Assembly: GCF_000382145.1 (NCBI RefSeq)
Contig: NZ_KB907622.1
Location: 124,001 to 188,000, forward strand
DNA: 64,000 nucleotides
Origin: Psychrobacter lutiphocae DSM 21542
GTDB taxonomy: Bacteria; Pseudomonadota; Gammaproteobacteria; Pseudomonadales; Moraxellaceae
Direction of reading: 5' to 3'
The notes beneath the pieces were generated by a model. It made no database searches, was not told the origin of the DNA, and saw nothing but the letters and a program-made list of their open reading frames with translations. Each line of letters starts with the position of its first letter. Positions within the stretch are counted from its first letter, which is position 1. This document shows positions 44,719 through 53,731 of this stretch, one piece after another. A program made the position numbers and the translations under genes.

Positions 44719-46479
44719 TTTGAAAATAATAATTTTTCATTAGCACAGTTTTACTTGGCACGTACCAATCGTATTATTCCAGCCTTGGCTGCTTTGTGTT
44801 TTGTGATGATGTTATTTGGTTGGTTTTATTTGATGCCACTAGATTACAAGGCACTTGGTAAGCATGCTTTAAGCAGTGTTGCTTTTATTTCTAACTTTAT
44901 TTATCTCAATGAGTCAGGTTATTTTGCTGCTGACTCTCATGAAAAATGGCTGCTACATACTTGGTCGTTGTCTGTTGAGTGGCAGTTTTATTTGCTATAT
45001 CCACTGGTACTAATGGCGTTACATCGCTTGTTTTCGCTTGAAAAATTAAAGGTTGTTTTAATTTTCAGTGCACTGCTGAGCTTTGTTGTTGGTATTTGGA
45101 CCTCAATTAATGCGCCAGAGGCTGCTTATTTTTTATTGTTCCCTCGCGCATGGGAAATGATGGTAGGTGGTATTGCTTATGTGTATCCGTTAAAGTTAGG
45201 ACAGGGTAAAAAGCGTTATTTAGAAGCATTGGGCTTGCTAATGATTGTCGGCTCTTATGCTTTTATTTCTGCAGAGGATGCGTGGCCAGGATATTTGGCT
45301 CTGTTTCCTGTGCTTGGTACGTATCTGGTTATTCAGGCACAGAACGATAGTAGCTTTATTACTGGCAATGCGGTGTTTCAAAAGCTGGGTGCATGGTCGT
45401 ATTCTATATATCTGTGGCATTGGCCGATTGTCGTGGCTATCTTTTATTTTGCGTGGCCGAGCTACTATGCTTACCCTGGGATGCTGTTGTCAGTACTACT
45501 AGGCTATTTGAGTTATAAGTATATTGAGCGATTTAAGTTTAGGCGCGATTATAGTCGATTGATTGAGATTGTTAAAATTAAGCCTTTATATCTGGCATTA
45601 GCGATGATTATTGTTGGCCGTGTAGTGTATAAAACTGATGGGTTTGATACCCAAATACGGGCAGGGGCCACTTCTGAAAAAGCACAATTTTTAAACCATT
45701 ATGCCAATGAACATCGGCAATTAGACGAAGCTTATTGGTTAAAGTGTGATACTTATGATGCGTTAGATAACCGCGGCACCTATGAGACAGACCCAAGCTG
45801 TGTGACAAAACAAGGCGATGGGGGCGTATTTTTATGGGGTGATTCACATGCAGAAGCGCTATCGCTTGGACTGCGCCAATTATTGCAGCCACAAGATATA
45901 CCGTTTTATCAAAAAACTTCCGCAGGTTGTAGTCCATCCTTAACTGCTATGGAAGGTTCTGCTAGTATCGCAAAACAAGCCTGTGATTATTCAAATAAGT
46001 TAGCGATTGCAAGTATTGGTGAGGTGAACCCAACCTTAGTGGTAATGACTCAGGCCAAAAACCATGATACTCAAGACTGGATAAGCATTAGTAATAAAAT
46101 TCAACAAATATCTGATGCTACTGTGGTGGTGGTCGGACCTGTACCTCAGTGGGAGCCATCCTTACCAAAAGTGATGACTAAACCAAGACACTGGAAAAAA
46201 GATGAGCGGATGATTGTTGATGAAGGTTTGGACTTGAAAGTTATAGCTACTGAGCAGGCAATGATGAAAAAACAACCCACTGAAGAATATCATTATCTAT
46301 CATTGGTGCAAGATTTGTGTACGGTAGCAGAGGGTGTTTATGCTTGTCGCGTGCGTGGTTATGATGACACTTTATTACAGGTCGATTATGGTCATTTAAG
46401 TCAGCAAGGCTCTATATATGTTGTCAACGAAGTTTTAGGCCAACCAATTCTGGATTTGTATCAAGCAGCGGTGCATTAG
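44560..46479 (+). CDS. acyltransferase family protein (OafA/YrhL-like) with SGNH domain, first of pair
   Basis: The 639-residue protein has an N-terminal Acyltransferase_3 domain with about ten membrane helices (residues 1-370) and a periplasmic C-terminal SGNH hydrolase-like domain. In the first, LRAVAVIAVVLFHFH carries the conserved Arg/His of the acyl-transfer site and GVDVFFVISGFL follows. In the second, FLWGDSHAEALS is block I and DYGHLSQQGS contains the catalytic Asp/His. Such proteins move an acyl group, usually acetyl, onto O-antigen, peptidoglycan or other glycans. The acceptor is unknown here. A paralogue follows 74 bp downstream. Confidence 0.88.
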   Translation: MKFRTDINGLRAVAVIAVVLFHFHAAWMPGGFAGVDVFFVISGFLMTGIIFRGFENNNFSLAQFYLARTNRIIPALAALCFVMMLFGWFYLMPLDYKALGKHALSSVAFISNFIYLNESGYFAADSHEKWLLHTWSLSVEWQFYLLYPLVLMALHRLFSLEKLKVVLIFSALLSFVVGIWTSINAPEAAYFLLFPRAWEMMVGGIAYVYPLKLGQGKKRYLEALGLLMIVGSYAFISAEDAWPGYLALFPVLGTYLVIQAQNDSSFITGNAVFQKLGAWSYSIYLWHWPIVVAIFYFAWPSYYAYPGMLLSVLLGYLSYKYIERFKFRRDYSRLIEIVKIKPLYLALAMIIVGRVVYKTDGFDTQIRAGATSEKAQFLNHYANEHRQLDEAYWLKCDTYDALDNRGTYETDPSCVTKQGDGGVFLWGDSHAEALSLGLRQLLQPQDIPFYQKTSAGCSPSLTAMEGSASIAKQACDYSNKLAIASIGEVNPTLVVMTQAKNHDTQDWISISNKIQQISDATVVVVGPVPQWEPSLPKVMTKPRHWKKDERMIVDEGLDLKVIATEQAMMKKQPTEEYHYLSLVQDLCTVAEGVYACRVRGYDDTLLQVDYGHLSQQGSIYVVNEVLGQPILDLYQAAVH

Positions 46480-46553
46480 AGCCCTGTTGACCCCATAGCA
46501 TTTTTGATGAGTGCTACTGGGTAAACCATATCGTATCTATATTGAGTTAGCCT

Positions 46554-46712
46554 ATGAAGTTTAGAACAGATATTAACGGTCTAAGGGCTGTTGCAGTGAT
46601 AGCGGTTGTGCTATTTCACTTTCATGCTGCATGGATGCCAGGCGGTTTTGCAGGTGTGGATGTATTTTTTGTCATCTCAGGGTTTTTGATGACAGGCATT
46701 ATTTTTCGTGGA
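46554..46712 (+). repeat. 5' block shared by the two acyltransferase genes, copy 2
   Basis: Partner of 44560-44718. The two copies are about 2 kb apart in direct orientation. Confidence 0.95.
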
Positions 46713-48461
46713 ATAAAGAGTGACAATTTTTTACTGTCTAAATTTTATATGGCACGAGCCAATCGGATAGTACCAGCATTAGCCGTATTGTGCATTAGCT
46801 TGCTTTTATTTGGTTGGTTTTACCTAATTCCGTTAGATTACAAGATGCTAGGTCGCCATGTTGCCAGTAGCATGGGATTTTTCTCCAACTTTAACTACAA
46901 CAATGAAGCGGGCTACTTTGACACCGCCTCGCATCAAAAGTGGCTACTACACAGCTGGTCACTGTCTGTTGAATGGCAATTTTATATTATTTATCCGTTA
47001 ATCTTAGTGCTGCTGCGTAAGCTATTTAGCCTAGAGTCTTTAAAGCGAATCATTGTTGCTTTTGCTGTCATTGGTTTTGTTTATTGTATTTATGCATCGA
47101 AGCAAATGCCAAGCGAGGCTTATTACTTACTGCCCTCGAGAGCGTGGGAGATGTTGGTGGGTGGTATCGCTTATTTATATCCTATCAATATTGCCAAACC
47201 GCATAAAAAATATGCTCAGTGGCTAGGTTTAGCCGCCATTGTGGGATCATACTTTTTAATCTCTGCTGACAATGCGTGGCCCGGTTATCTGGCATTATTT
47301 CCCGTATTGGGTACTTTTTTAATTATCCAAGCACAGCGAGAAGATGGCATCATTAGCCGTAGTGTTATTGCTCAAAAGCTGGGCACTTGGTCATACTCCA
47401 TTTACCTGTGGCATTGGCCGTTAGTGGTAGCAATTTATTATTTTGATTTTCCAACATACAGCATATTTATTGGGATATTACTGTCTGTGATATTAGGTTA
47501 TGTCAGTTATTATCTGATAGAAAAGCGCAACTGGCACTCTTCATATCAAGGTGTTAAGAAGGTACTGACTTTTAAGCCCTTATATTTAATGATATTGATT
47601 GCAGTTGCTGGTCGTGCAACATACAAAACCGAAGGCTTTATTTGGCACTATCCTGAAGATGTGGTTGTGGCAACAAAAGAGGCGGGGAATATCAACCCTT
47701 ATAAATGCAAGCAGGATAGGGCACAGCCCTGCTATATTGGAAATGCAGATAATATACAAGCCATTATGATAGGTGATAGCCATGCAGATGCTACGGCAGC
47801 TGCACTTGCAGATATATTTGATCTTGATTCGTCAGGTATCGTGACAATGACAGAATCGGCTTGTCCTTTTTTGGTTGGGTATGACCGCTTTCCAGGCTGT
47901 GAGCCACTTAATGAGGTTAGGCTTCAGTTTTTACAGCAAAACTATCCTGATGTGCCAGTTTTTATGGTTAGTAGAGCATTAGCCTATGTATATGGTGGTG
48001 ATCATAATTTACAAGATGCGCATGCAGTAGCGTCATCACAAATGCCAAGTGTGACAGAAGTTGAGCAAAAGTTGACACAGTTTAAAGAGCAAATAGCGCA
48101 GACCTTAGAGGCAGTTTCCGAGACGCATCCTGTGTATGTTGTTGCACCGATACCCGAAATGCACACTGACATTCCAAGAGCTTTGAGCAAGTCGCTTTTT
48201 AAAGGAGAAAAAAAAGACTTATCTATTTCTACGGTAGAGTATGAGACAAAGACAGCACCAGTGATCGATATCTATCAGCAGGTAGCACCTAAGTACAATG
48301 CTCAGATATTATATCCAGCGCTTTATCTATGCCCAGAAGATCGCTGTTTGGCAGAGATTGACAATCGACCTTTATATTTTGATGATGATCATCTAAGTGA
48401 GTTTGGTAATAGATTGTTGATGCCGATGTTTCAAACGGCGATGCTAGATTTTGCACAATAA
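46554..48461 (+). CDS. acyltransferase family protein (OafA/YrhL-like) with SGNH domain, second of pair
   Basis: This 635-residue paralogue of the preceding gene has the same layout: Acyltransferase_3 membrane domain, then an SGNH domain with IMIGDSHADATAA and FDDDHLSEFGNRL. The first 53 residues are identical to those of its neighbour, and the rest is perhaps half identical. The periplasmic domain carries extra Cys pairs (YKCKQDRAQPC, LCPEDRC) not present in the same places in copy 1. Divergence concentrated in the SGNH part suggests different acceptors. It is likely co-transcribed with copy 1. Confidence 0.88.
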   Translation: MKFRTDINGLRAVAVIAVVLFHFHAAWMPGGFAGVDVFFVISGFLMTGIIFRGIKSDNFLLSKFYMARANRIVPALAVLCISLLLFGWFYLIPLDYKMLGRHVASSMGFFSNFNYNNEAGYFDTASHQKWLLHSWSLSVEWQFYIIYPLILVLLRKLFSLESLKRIIVAFAVIGFVYCIYASKQMPSEAYYLLPSRAWEMLVGGIAYLYPINIAKPHKKYAQWLGLAAIVGSYFLISADNAWPGYLALFPVLGTFLIIQAQREDGIISRSVIAQKLGTWSYSIYLWHWPLVVAIYYFDFPTYSIFIGILLSVILGYVSYYLIEKRNWHSSYQGVKKVLTFKPLYLMILIAVAGRATYKTEGFIWHYPEDVVVATKEAGNINPYKCKQDRAQPCYIGNADNIQAIMIGDSHADATAAALADIFDLDSSGIVTMTESACPFLVGYDRFPGCEPLNEVRLQFLQQNYPDVPVFMVSRALAYVYGGDHNLQDAHAVASSQMPSVTEVEQKLTQFKEQIAQTLEAVSETHPVYVVAPIPEMHTDIPRALSKSLFKGEKKDLSISTVEYETKTAPVIDIYQQVAPKYNAQILYPALYLCPEDRCLAEIDNRPLYFDDDHLSEFGNRLLMPMFQTAMLDFAQ

Positions 48462-48891
48462 TAGCACGCTCTATTATTTAATTTTTATATAATAACTTAT
48501 TAATTTTTGATAATAACTTGATAAACAATATCAAGGGCTGTATCTATTTTAACATTATCTGTAACTAGCTTAAATTTAAATATCTTAGGTTTGCATCAAA
48601 AGTGCAATTTCAATTGAAAGGGAGTGGATAGATGTGATAAATCTAGCACTTTCTTTCACCACAAAGTAAATTGCCATGACATACACACATTTATCCGAAA
48701 AAGAACGATACCATATTGAGAAGTAGAGCGGCTAAAAGGCAGTGGTGACCTTAATGTCAACGCATCCTAACTCGCACTAGCGTATTAATAAGATTAAAGC
48801 CTTGTTGCCTGAAGTGATGCCTGTCTATCAAGCGGCTGTGAAGGTGCCATAACGATTTGTTTGCTCGCTCGCTTATTTTCACTTCACTCGA
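48462..48891. other. intergenic region with decayed mobile DNA
   Basis: There is no intact gene. It contains an IS30 transposase start fragment and a short open stretch reading KALLPEVMPVYQAAVKVP before a stop at about 48852, whose origin I do not recognise. Confidence 0.5.
48676..48726 (+). pseudogene. IS30-family transposase, N-terminal fragment
   Basis: Sixteen codons from ATG 48676 read MTYTHLSEKERYHIEK and then hit TAG. This matches the conserved start of IS30-family transposases (Y-T-H-L-S-x-x-E-R-x-x-I). No further transposase coding is seen downstream, so it is a short relic. Confidence 0.55.
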
Positions 48892-49773
48892 TTATTGGTG
48901 ATACTTTTTATTAAGTGCTTTTAAAATAGCATAGGTTTCTAAGTCCATAACGCCAGTAGGATGTTGTGGACGGAAATGCAATTGAAAGGCATAAACCACG
49001 TTACGGCTTGCTTTATCCCACTCATCAGTAGTATTGATATCATAGCCATAATCGCGTAGAGCCTGTTTTATCTCTAAAATAGAGATGTGATCAAAGTCAA
49101 TGCTGTTCATAAAATAGCGTTTATCAAATTCATCATACCAAGCACCGATGCCATACTCTTTATATAGTCGTTGCCATGGAAACTTAGCACCTGGATCTAT
49201 CTTACGTGATGGGGCCAGATCTGAGTGGCCTATGATATGAGTCGGTGCTATATCATATTGTTTTGCAAGTTTGGCAATCAAGTAGGCAACCTTCTCAATC
49301 TGAATCTCTTTAAAGTCTTCATAATGCGCATAAGCATAATACTCTGCATCAGTATCACGTAGTAGCTGACGATACTCTGGCTTTATACCTGGATTGACAA
49401 TTTCAATACCAATTGAAGTGTCATTTAAGGTGTTTCGATTGGCAAATGCTCCTTTACCAGCATGCCATGCGCGCTTGTCATCAGCAACTAACTGATAAAT
49501 TTTGTGATCATTATGATCCATAATTAAATAGTGAACACTCACGTCACCTTGGGTTAGCTGCTTTAAAGAGCGCTCATTATTACCGACTGTATAATGAATA
49601 ACGATAAATTTAATGCGCTCTTCTTGGCCTTGAGAGTGATAGCTGTGGCTGTCAATTACAAAAGGATCTGTGGTGGTGCAGCTGGTTACGGTTAATGCAA
49701 AGCCAAAAGCAAGGCTTAAAGAAAGTAGGAGTCTGTGTGTGTGCTGAAAGAAGGTCATAGTAGCGGTTGTCAT
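48892..49773 (-). CDS. amiD: N-acetylmuramoyl-L-alanine amidase, AmiD-like lipoprotein
   Basis: The 293-residue protein has a lipoprotein signal (TVTSC, lipidated Cys at about 32), an Amidase_2 domain and a C-terminal peptidoglycan-binding domain. Zinc ligands are the His in VIHYTVG and the His and Asp of GHSDLAPSRKIDPG; AWHAG and IGIEI are also typical. The C-terminal 80 residues (DYGYDINTTDEWDKASRNVV) match the PG_binding_1 fold. AmiD is an outer-membrane-anchored amidase that cleaves stem peptides from peptidoglycan or anhydro-muropeptides. It is distinct from the cytoplasmic AmpD at 547. The ATG at 49773 or 49758 are both possible. Confidence 0.9.
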   Translation of the reverse strand: MTTATMTFFQHTHRLLLSLSLAFGFALTVTSCTTTDPFVIDSHSYHSQGQEERIKFIVIHYTVGNNERSLKQLTQGDVSVHYLIMDHNDHKIYQLVADDKRAWHAGKGAFANRNTLNDTSIGIEIVNPGIKPEYRQLLRDTDAEYYAYAHYEDFKEIQIEKVAYLIAKLAKQYDIAPTHIIGHSDLAPSRKIDPGAKFPWQRLYKEYGIGAWYDEFDKRYFMNSIDFDHISILEIKQALRDYGYDINTTDEWDKASRNVVYAFQLHFRPQHPTGVMDLETYAILKALNKKYHQ

Positions 49774-50218
49774 AAAAAAAAGAGAGTGTTAATAAAGATA
49801 AAAACAAAAAAACTGTTAAACAATGGGTTATCAATTTAAATTAAAGCGATTTGTAGTTTACTGTTGTGACTTATGACGCTTAGCTAGTTTATGGTATTTA
49901 ACTGGTTTATGATATTCAGTTTAGATTCAATATTAGAGGCAGTGTGGAGATAGTGCTGAGCATAGATTAGCATAAGGCTTGAATTATACCCAATTGTTTC
50001 TTAATTATATAACTTTATATTATTCATATAGTTTTAAGCTAAATTTCATGATTTATGCTCGACAAATTGGATATTAACTTGTATGATTAGCTTGTTTTGC
50101 CTATCAACGCTTATATAGATTGCCATTTAATTATGGCGTGTTGTTATGAATAGCAACCAGTTGATTGAGCAAATATTTAACACCTTAAATGGATTTAATT
50201 TTTCGATAGGAGTCGAGT
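49774..50218. other. intergenic region between amiD and the second DUF2147 gene
   Basis: The sequence is AT-rich and diverging from both genes; no gene or strong repeat is seen. It likely carries both promoters. Confidence 0.5.
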
Positions 50219-50668
50219 ATGAAACGTTTTACTACTTTATTAGCAACTGCAACTTTAACTGGTTTAATGTCAACAGCCGCGCTAGCTGCCTCATTAAATA
50301 ATACGCAATGGCAGTCAGTGGATGATAAAACTGGAGAGAAAAAAGCCGTTATCAAAATGACAGAAAGAAACGGCGTTGTCACAGGGACTATTGTTAAAGT
50401 CAATGACGCCTCAAAAGCAAAAGAGGTGTGTTCTAAGTGCTCTGGCTCATTAAAGAATAAGCCAATTGTTGGTCTTCCTATTCTCACTGGCTTAAAAGCT
50501 GATGGTAATAATAAGTGGTCAGGCGGTGATTTAGTAGATCCAGAAAGTGGCAAAGTTTATGGTGGTACTGTAGAGCTAGCGCCAAATGGTAGATCGCTTA
50601 AATTGACGGGTAATGTTAAAGGTATGTCGTTCTTAAAACGTAGTCAAACCTGGACCCGTGTTAACTAA
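50219..50668 (+). CDS. DUF2147 family periplasmic protein, second copy
   Basis: This 149-residue protein has a signal peptide (cleavage near ALAASL). The DUF2147 pattern is LNNTQWQSVDDKTGEKKAVI, the Cys pair VCSKCSGSL, LPILTGLKADGNNKWSGGD, VDPESGKVYGG and a terminal FLKRSQTWTR. It is closer to the family consensus than the copy at 15623, to which it is paralogous but well diverged. AGGAG lies upstream of the ATG. A strong terminator follows. Confidence 0.88.
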   Translation: MKRFTTLLATATLTGLMSTAALAASLNNTQWQSVDDKTGEKKAVIKMTERNGVVTGTIVKVNDASKAKEVCSKCSGSLKNKPIVGLPILTGLKADGNNKWSGGDLVDPESGKVYGGTVELAPNGRSLKLTGNVKGMSFLKRSQTWTRVN

Positions 50669-50755
50669 TTTTAGCTTATTTAAATATCATTGTAAGAATT
50701 GAAGACACAAACTAGCAATATACCCTAGTTATATCAAGAGATATAAAGCAAAATG

Positions 50756-50790
50756 AAGGTTAGAAAACGATGGTTTTCTAACCTTTTTTA
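50756..50790. terminator. strong terminator after the DUF2147 gene
   Basis: A 13-bp perfect stem (50756-50768 with 50773-50785, AAGGTTAGAAAAC) closes a 4-nt loop, followed by T4. It lies between convergent genes and can serve both. Confidence 0.88.
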
Positions 50791-50800
50791 AGGCTTGAGC

Positions 50801-51349
50801 TTACTGCGAAGCAATGACTTGTAGTGTGTCAGAGGGCTTAATATTGCCTTCAGCATCATAGCGGTCTTCTGGCTGCCGTTTGCGCATTACCGTCAGCTTA
50901 GCATCACTTTCAAATACGACTGCTGCTACCTCATCAAAGTTATGGATGCCTTCAGCACGTATGGCGCACTCTATCTCTTGGCGTGTCAGACGCTCTTTAC
51001 GCATTGCTTCAGGTAAAAATTGACCTTCGTAAAATACCACTCGTGGCTCAGAAAGAATCAGGCTCGCAAACTCTGGCGATATGGCAGAATACTTTGTCAC
51101 TAAGTACTGAAGCAGTAGCAAAGTCATGATGGATGCCATACCTTCAATAATAGGGACGTTATTTAAAATAATTGTACTGGCACCAATAGAACCAATCATA
51201 ACAGTAACAACCCAATCAAAATTATTGAGCTGAGAGTTGGCTCGTTTTCCAGATACTTTATGGAATAAAACAATACAAATATAAACGACAACTGCCGAAA
51301 TAACAATACGAGCTAGGGTTTGCCAACTGTTAAAAAAGATATTTTCCAT
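50801..51349 (-). CDS. DUF421 (YetF/YcaP-type) membrane protein
   Basis: The 182-residue protein has about three membrane helices (ARIVISAVVVYICIVLFHKV, TVMIGSIGASTIIL, ASIMTLLLLQYLV), the hallmark KRANSQLNNFDWVVTVMIGS and a cytoplasmic domain with RVVFYEGQFLPEAMRKERLT. This is a full-length DUF421 protein; the function is not established. ATG 51349 has AGGA about 8 nt upstream. The frame is open to 51397 inside dacB, but the chosen start leaves a 29-bp gap after dacB. Same strand as dacB and probably in one transcript. Confidence 0.85.
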   Translation of the reverse strand: MENIFFNSWQTLARIVISAVVVYICIVLFHKVSGKRANSQLNNFDWVVTVMIGSIGASTIILNNVPIIEGMASIMTLLLLQYLVTKYSAISPEFASLILSEPRVVFYEGQFLPEAMRKERLTRQEIECAIRAEGIHNFDEVAAVVFESDAKLTVMRKRQPEDRYDAEGNIKPSDTLQVIASQ

Positions 51350-51378
51350 AAGATTTATCCTGTTAGTTAGTGTCCTGT

Positions 51379-53625
51379 TTAGTGCTGCGCAGTCCAATCC
51401 AATAAGGTGTCGAGTACATAACGGGCTTCATAAGTATTGAGTGGCTGCCCGCGGTTGCTATTGATGATACCGACTATGACATAATCTTGTCCAGATTGCC
51501 CATGTACATAACCTGCCATTGAGGTGACATTATTCAGTGTCCCTGTTTTAATCCATGCCTGACCAATGGCTTTGGAGTTTGGCAAGCGTTTGGCATGTTC
51601 CGCGATAGTACCGCTGATACCTGCAATACCTAATGAATTGGCATAGGTTTCAAAGCTTGGATGCTGATAGGCGAAGCTTAGTAGCTCGGCCAAATTGTCG
51701 GCTGTAACAAAGCAATCACGGCATAAGCCTGAGCCATTGGTCATTACTGGCGCTGGGGTTTGTAGCTTTTTTTGCCACCAGTGGTTGATGGTTGCAAGCG
51801 CCTTTGTATAGTTGGAATAGGTGTCTTGTTGAGTCTTGATTGCTTTAGAGTCAACATAATTACTGGCCTCTAGGGTGCTGGCATTGACAAATAGTGGTAG
51901 GGTTAAGGTTAACTGCTCTGTCATCACATTATTTGAATAGTGGTTAATATCGTGAATTTGCTGTGACAAAGGCAAAGATGGAAAGCTAACAAAGGGCAAA
52001 GGTACTGCTGGTATTAGTGAAAAATGCTGACGAGCACTCAGTTTAGCGTCATTCTTATCTTCATGGTTTTTATTTATGACGTTACTCGTTATCCGAGTTC
52101 CTAGATAAGTCCCATACTTGGTTTTATGTGGTGATTCGGTGTTGATGACTGTACCCGTTAAGGTATTGCTTAATCCCAAAAACTTAATATTTCCAGTCAG
52201 TGAGTTGCCTAAATTCAACCACTGATATTTGATCACCCGAGCAGCAAAGTCTTTGGCATCTGGATAGGCAATAAAAAAGTTACCTCCATTACAAGTGTCT
52301 GGCAATGCCTGATTAAAGGTCAATTTATCTGGCATCCAGCGTGGTGTCAAGGTTGAGAGAGCAGTGCTGCAGTGTCCTGAATAACGAATGGGCAGGATAT
52401 CGGGCAGCTCATAATCGGCCAGCATCGGCTGATAATATGCTTTGGCCAGTCCTTGCTGTGCCTCATTGAGTAGGGGTAAGGCGGCAAGATAGACAGTGCT
52501 AAAGTTTACCAGCAGTCCATCTGGACTGGCGTTGTAAGGGCGTAATGGGTCATTATCAAAGGCGGCTGGATCTTTGGTCACCCCTTGAAACACTGAGCTG
52601 TCGAGGATGATATTGCCATTGATATGGTGAATACCATAATCTTCTACTTGTTGCAGTAGCATGGCTAGACGCTGATGGGTGAGCTTGGGGTCGCCGCTGC
52701 CTTGGATAATTAAGTCGCCATAGAGGGTGTTGCCAAAAATAAAGCCGGTGTGATAGACCTTGGTAAACCATGTAAAATCAGCACCTAATAAATCTAAAGC
52801 GACAAACGTAGGTATCAGCTTCATGGTGCTGGCTGGGGTGCGAGACACATTGGCCAGATGACGGATAGGGTGTTGAAGCGGCTCATTATTGGTGGGTTTG
52901 GTTTGTATTTTTGCCTGCGTTTTTTCTTGGTTTTTTTGTAGATATTGGTCTTGAGTGCTGGTCGTGGTTACCGAGGCTGTGTTAGTTGCAGTGCTTTTGT
53001 TAATTGCAATGCTGCTATCACCACCACTGCCACCATTAGCACTAGAGGTGCTGGTGCTAATGGTGGCAGAGTGCGCCGCTGATGCTGAGGTATTTAATGT
53101 AGGTGCTTGCTCTGGTGGTAGAGCATCTGCTGAGTCTGGTTGCGCCAAAGAGGATGGCCTAGGAACCACCAATTTAGCTAAACGGCTAGGTTGTGAGTTA
53201 CTAGATTGTGAGTTACTAGGTTGTGAGCTATTATGTTGTTGGTTTTCGCTGTGAACATGTTGTGTTTGAAAGACTGGAACGACCACTAAGCTGATGTCAT
53301 CGGTAGAGATATTGGCCTTGCTCAGGGCGTGCTCAACTGGCGGGGGTAATTGAGCATAGGCGGTGATACTGGTAGCAAAAATAAGGCTCAAGGTAGCAGC
53401 AATTTTTGTTATTGCTGAGGTTGTTTTTTTGATGCCTTGGTTTGAGCTGGGTTGATGCTTATTAGCGAAATAAGAGGGGCTGTTAACGAAATAAGAGGGT
53501 TGGAGGTTGGGTACTTTGACCGCTTTATCTGCTCGCACCGCTTTATCTGCTAGCATTGGTTTAATGGTGTTAGAAGTTTTGGCTTTAACAATATTAGCAG
53601 CGTCAGTGACTTTAATAAAAGACAT
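51379..53625 (-). CDS. dacB: D-alanyl-D-alanine carboxypeptidase/endopeptidase (PBP4)
   Basis: PBP4 is a periplasmic class C penicillin-binding protein that trims and un-crosslinks peptidoglycan. The 748-residue protein has the SxxK motif STMK at about residues 266-269, SNN (YSNNVMTEQL) and KTG (IKTGTLNNV), the three active-site motifs. Domains II and III lie between SxxK and SNN. It is much longer than E. coli PBP4 (477). A 90-residue N-terminal region precedes a signal-like segment (ITKIAATLSLIFATSITAYA), and a Ser/Asn/Thr-rich linker of about 120 residues precedes the active-site domain. No convincing ribosome-binding site is seen at 53625, 53664 or 53556. Confidence 0.88.
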   Translation of the reverse strand: MSFIKVTDAANIVKAKTSNTIKPMLADKAVRADKAVKVPNLQPSYFVNSPSYFANKHQPSSNQGIKKTTSAITKIAATLSLIFATSITAYAQLPPPVEHALSKANISTDDISLVVVPVFQTQHVHSENQQHNSSQPSNSQSSNSQPSRLAKLVVPRPSSLAQPDSADALPPEQAPTLNTSASAAHSATISTSTSSANGGSGGDSSIAINKSTATNTASVTTTSTQDQYLQKNQEKTQAKIQTKPTNNEPLQHPIRHLANVSRTPASTMKLIPTFVALDLLGADFTWFTKVYHTGFIFGNTLYGDLIIQGSGDPKLTHQRLAMLLQQVEDYGIHHINGNIILDSSVFQGVTKDPAAFDNDPLRPYNASPDGLLVNFSTVYLAALPLLNEAQQGLAKAYYQPMLADYELPDILPIRYSGHCSTALSTLTPRWMPDKLTFNQALPDTCNGGNFFIAYPDAKDFAARVIKYQWLNLGNSLTGNIKFLGLSNTLTGTVINTESPHKTKYGTYLGTRITSNVINKNHEDKNDAKLSARQHFSLIPAVPLPFVSFPSLPLSQQIHDINHYSNNVMTEQLTLTLPLFVNASTLEASNYVDSKAIKTQQDTYSNYTKALATINHWWQKKLQTPAPVMTNGSGLCRDCFVTADNLAELLSFAYQHPSFETYANSLGIAGISGTIAEHAKRLPNSKAIGQAWIKTGTLNNVTSMAGYVHGQSGQDYVIVGIINSNRGQPLNTYEARYVLDTLLDWTAQH

Positions 53626-53731
53626 AAAATTTAGATTTAAATTACGCAAGATAGTTACTCTCATTGATGACAAGATAATGACAAAATATCAGTGGTTTGG
53701 CTTCACATTAACAATTATAAAACCCTATATA

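Noticed and set aside
48781-48852. Short open stretch KALLPEVMPVYQAAVKVP as a gene end
   Set aside because: Only about 20 codons, no start and no family that I can identify; left as part of the decayed region.
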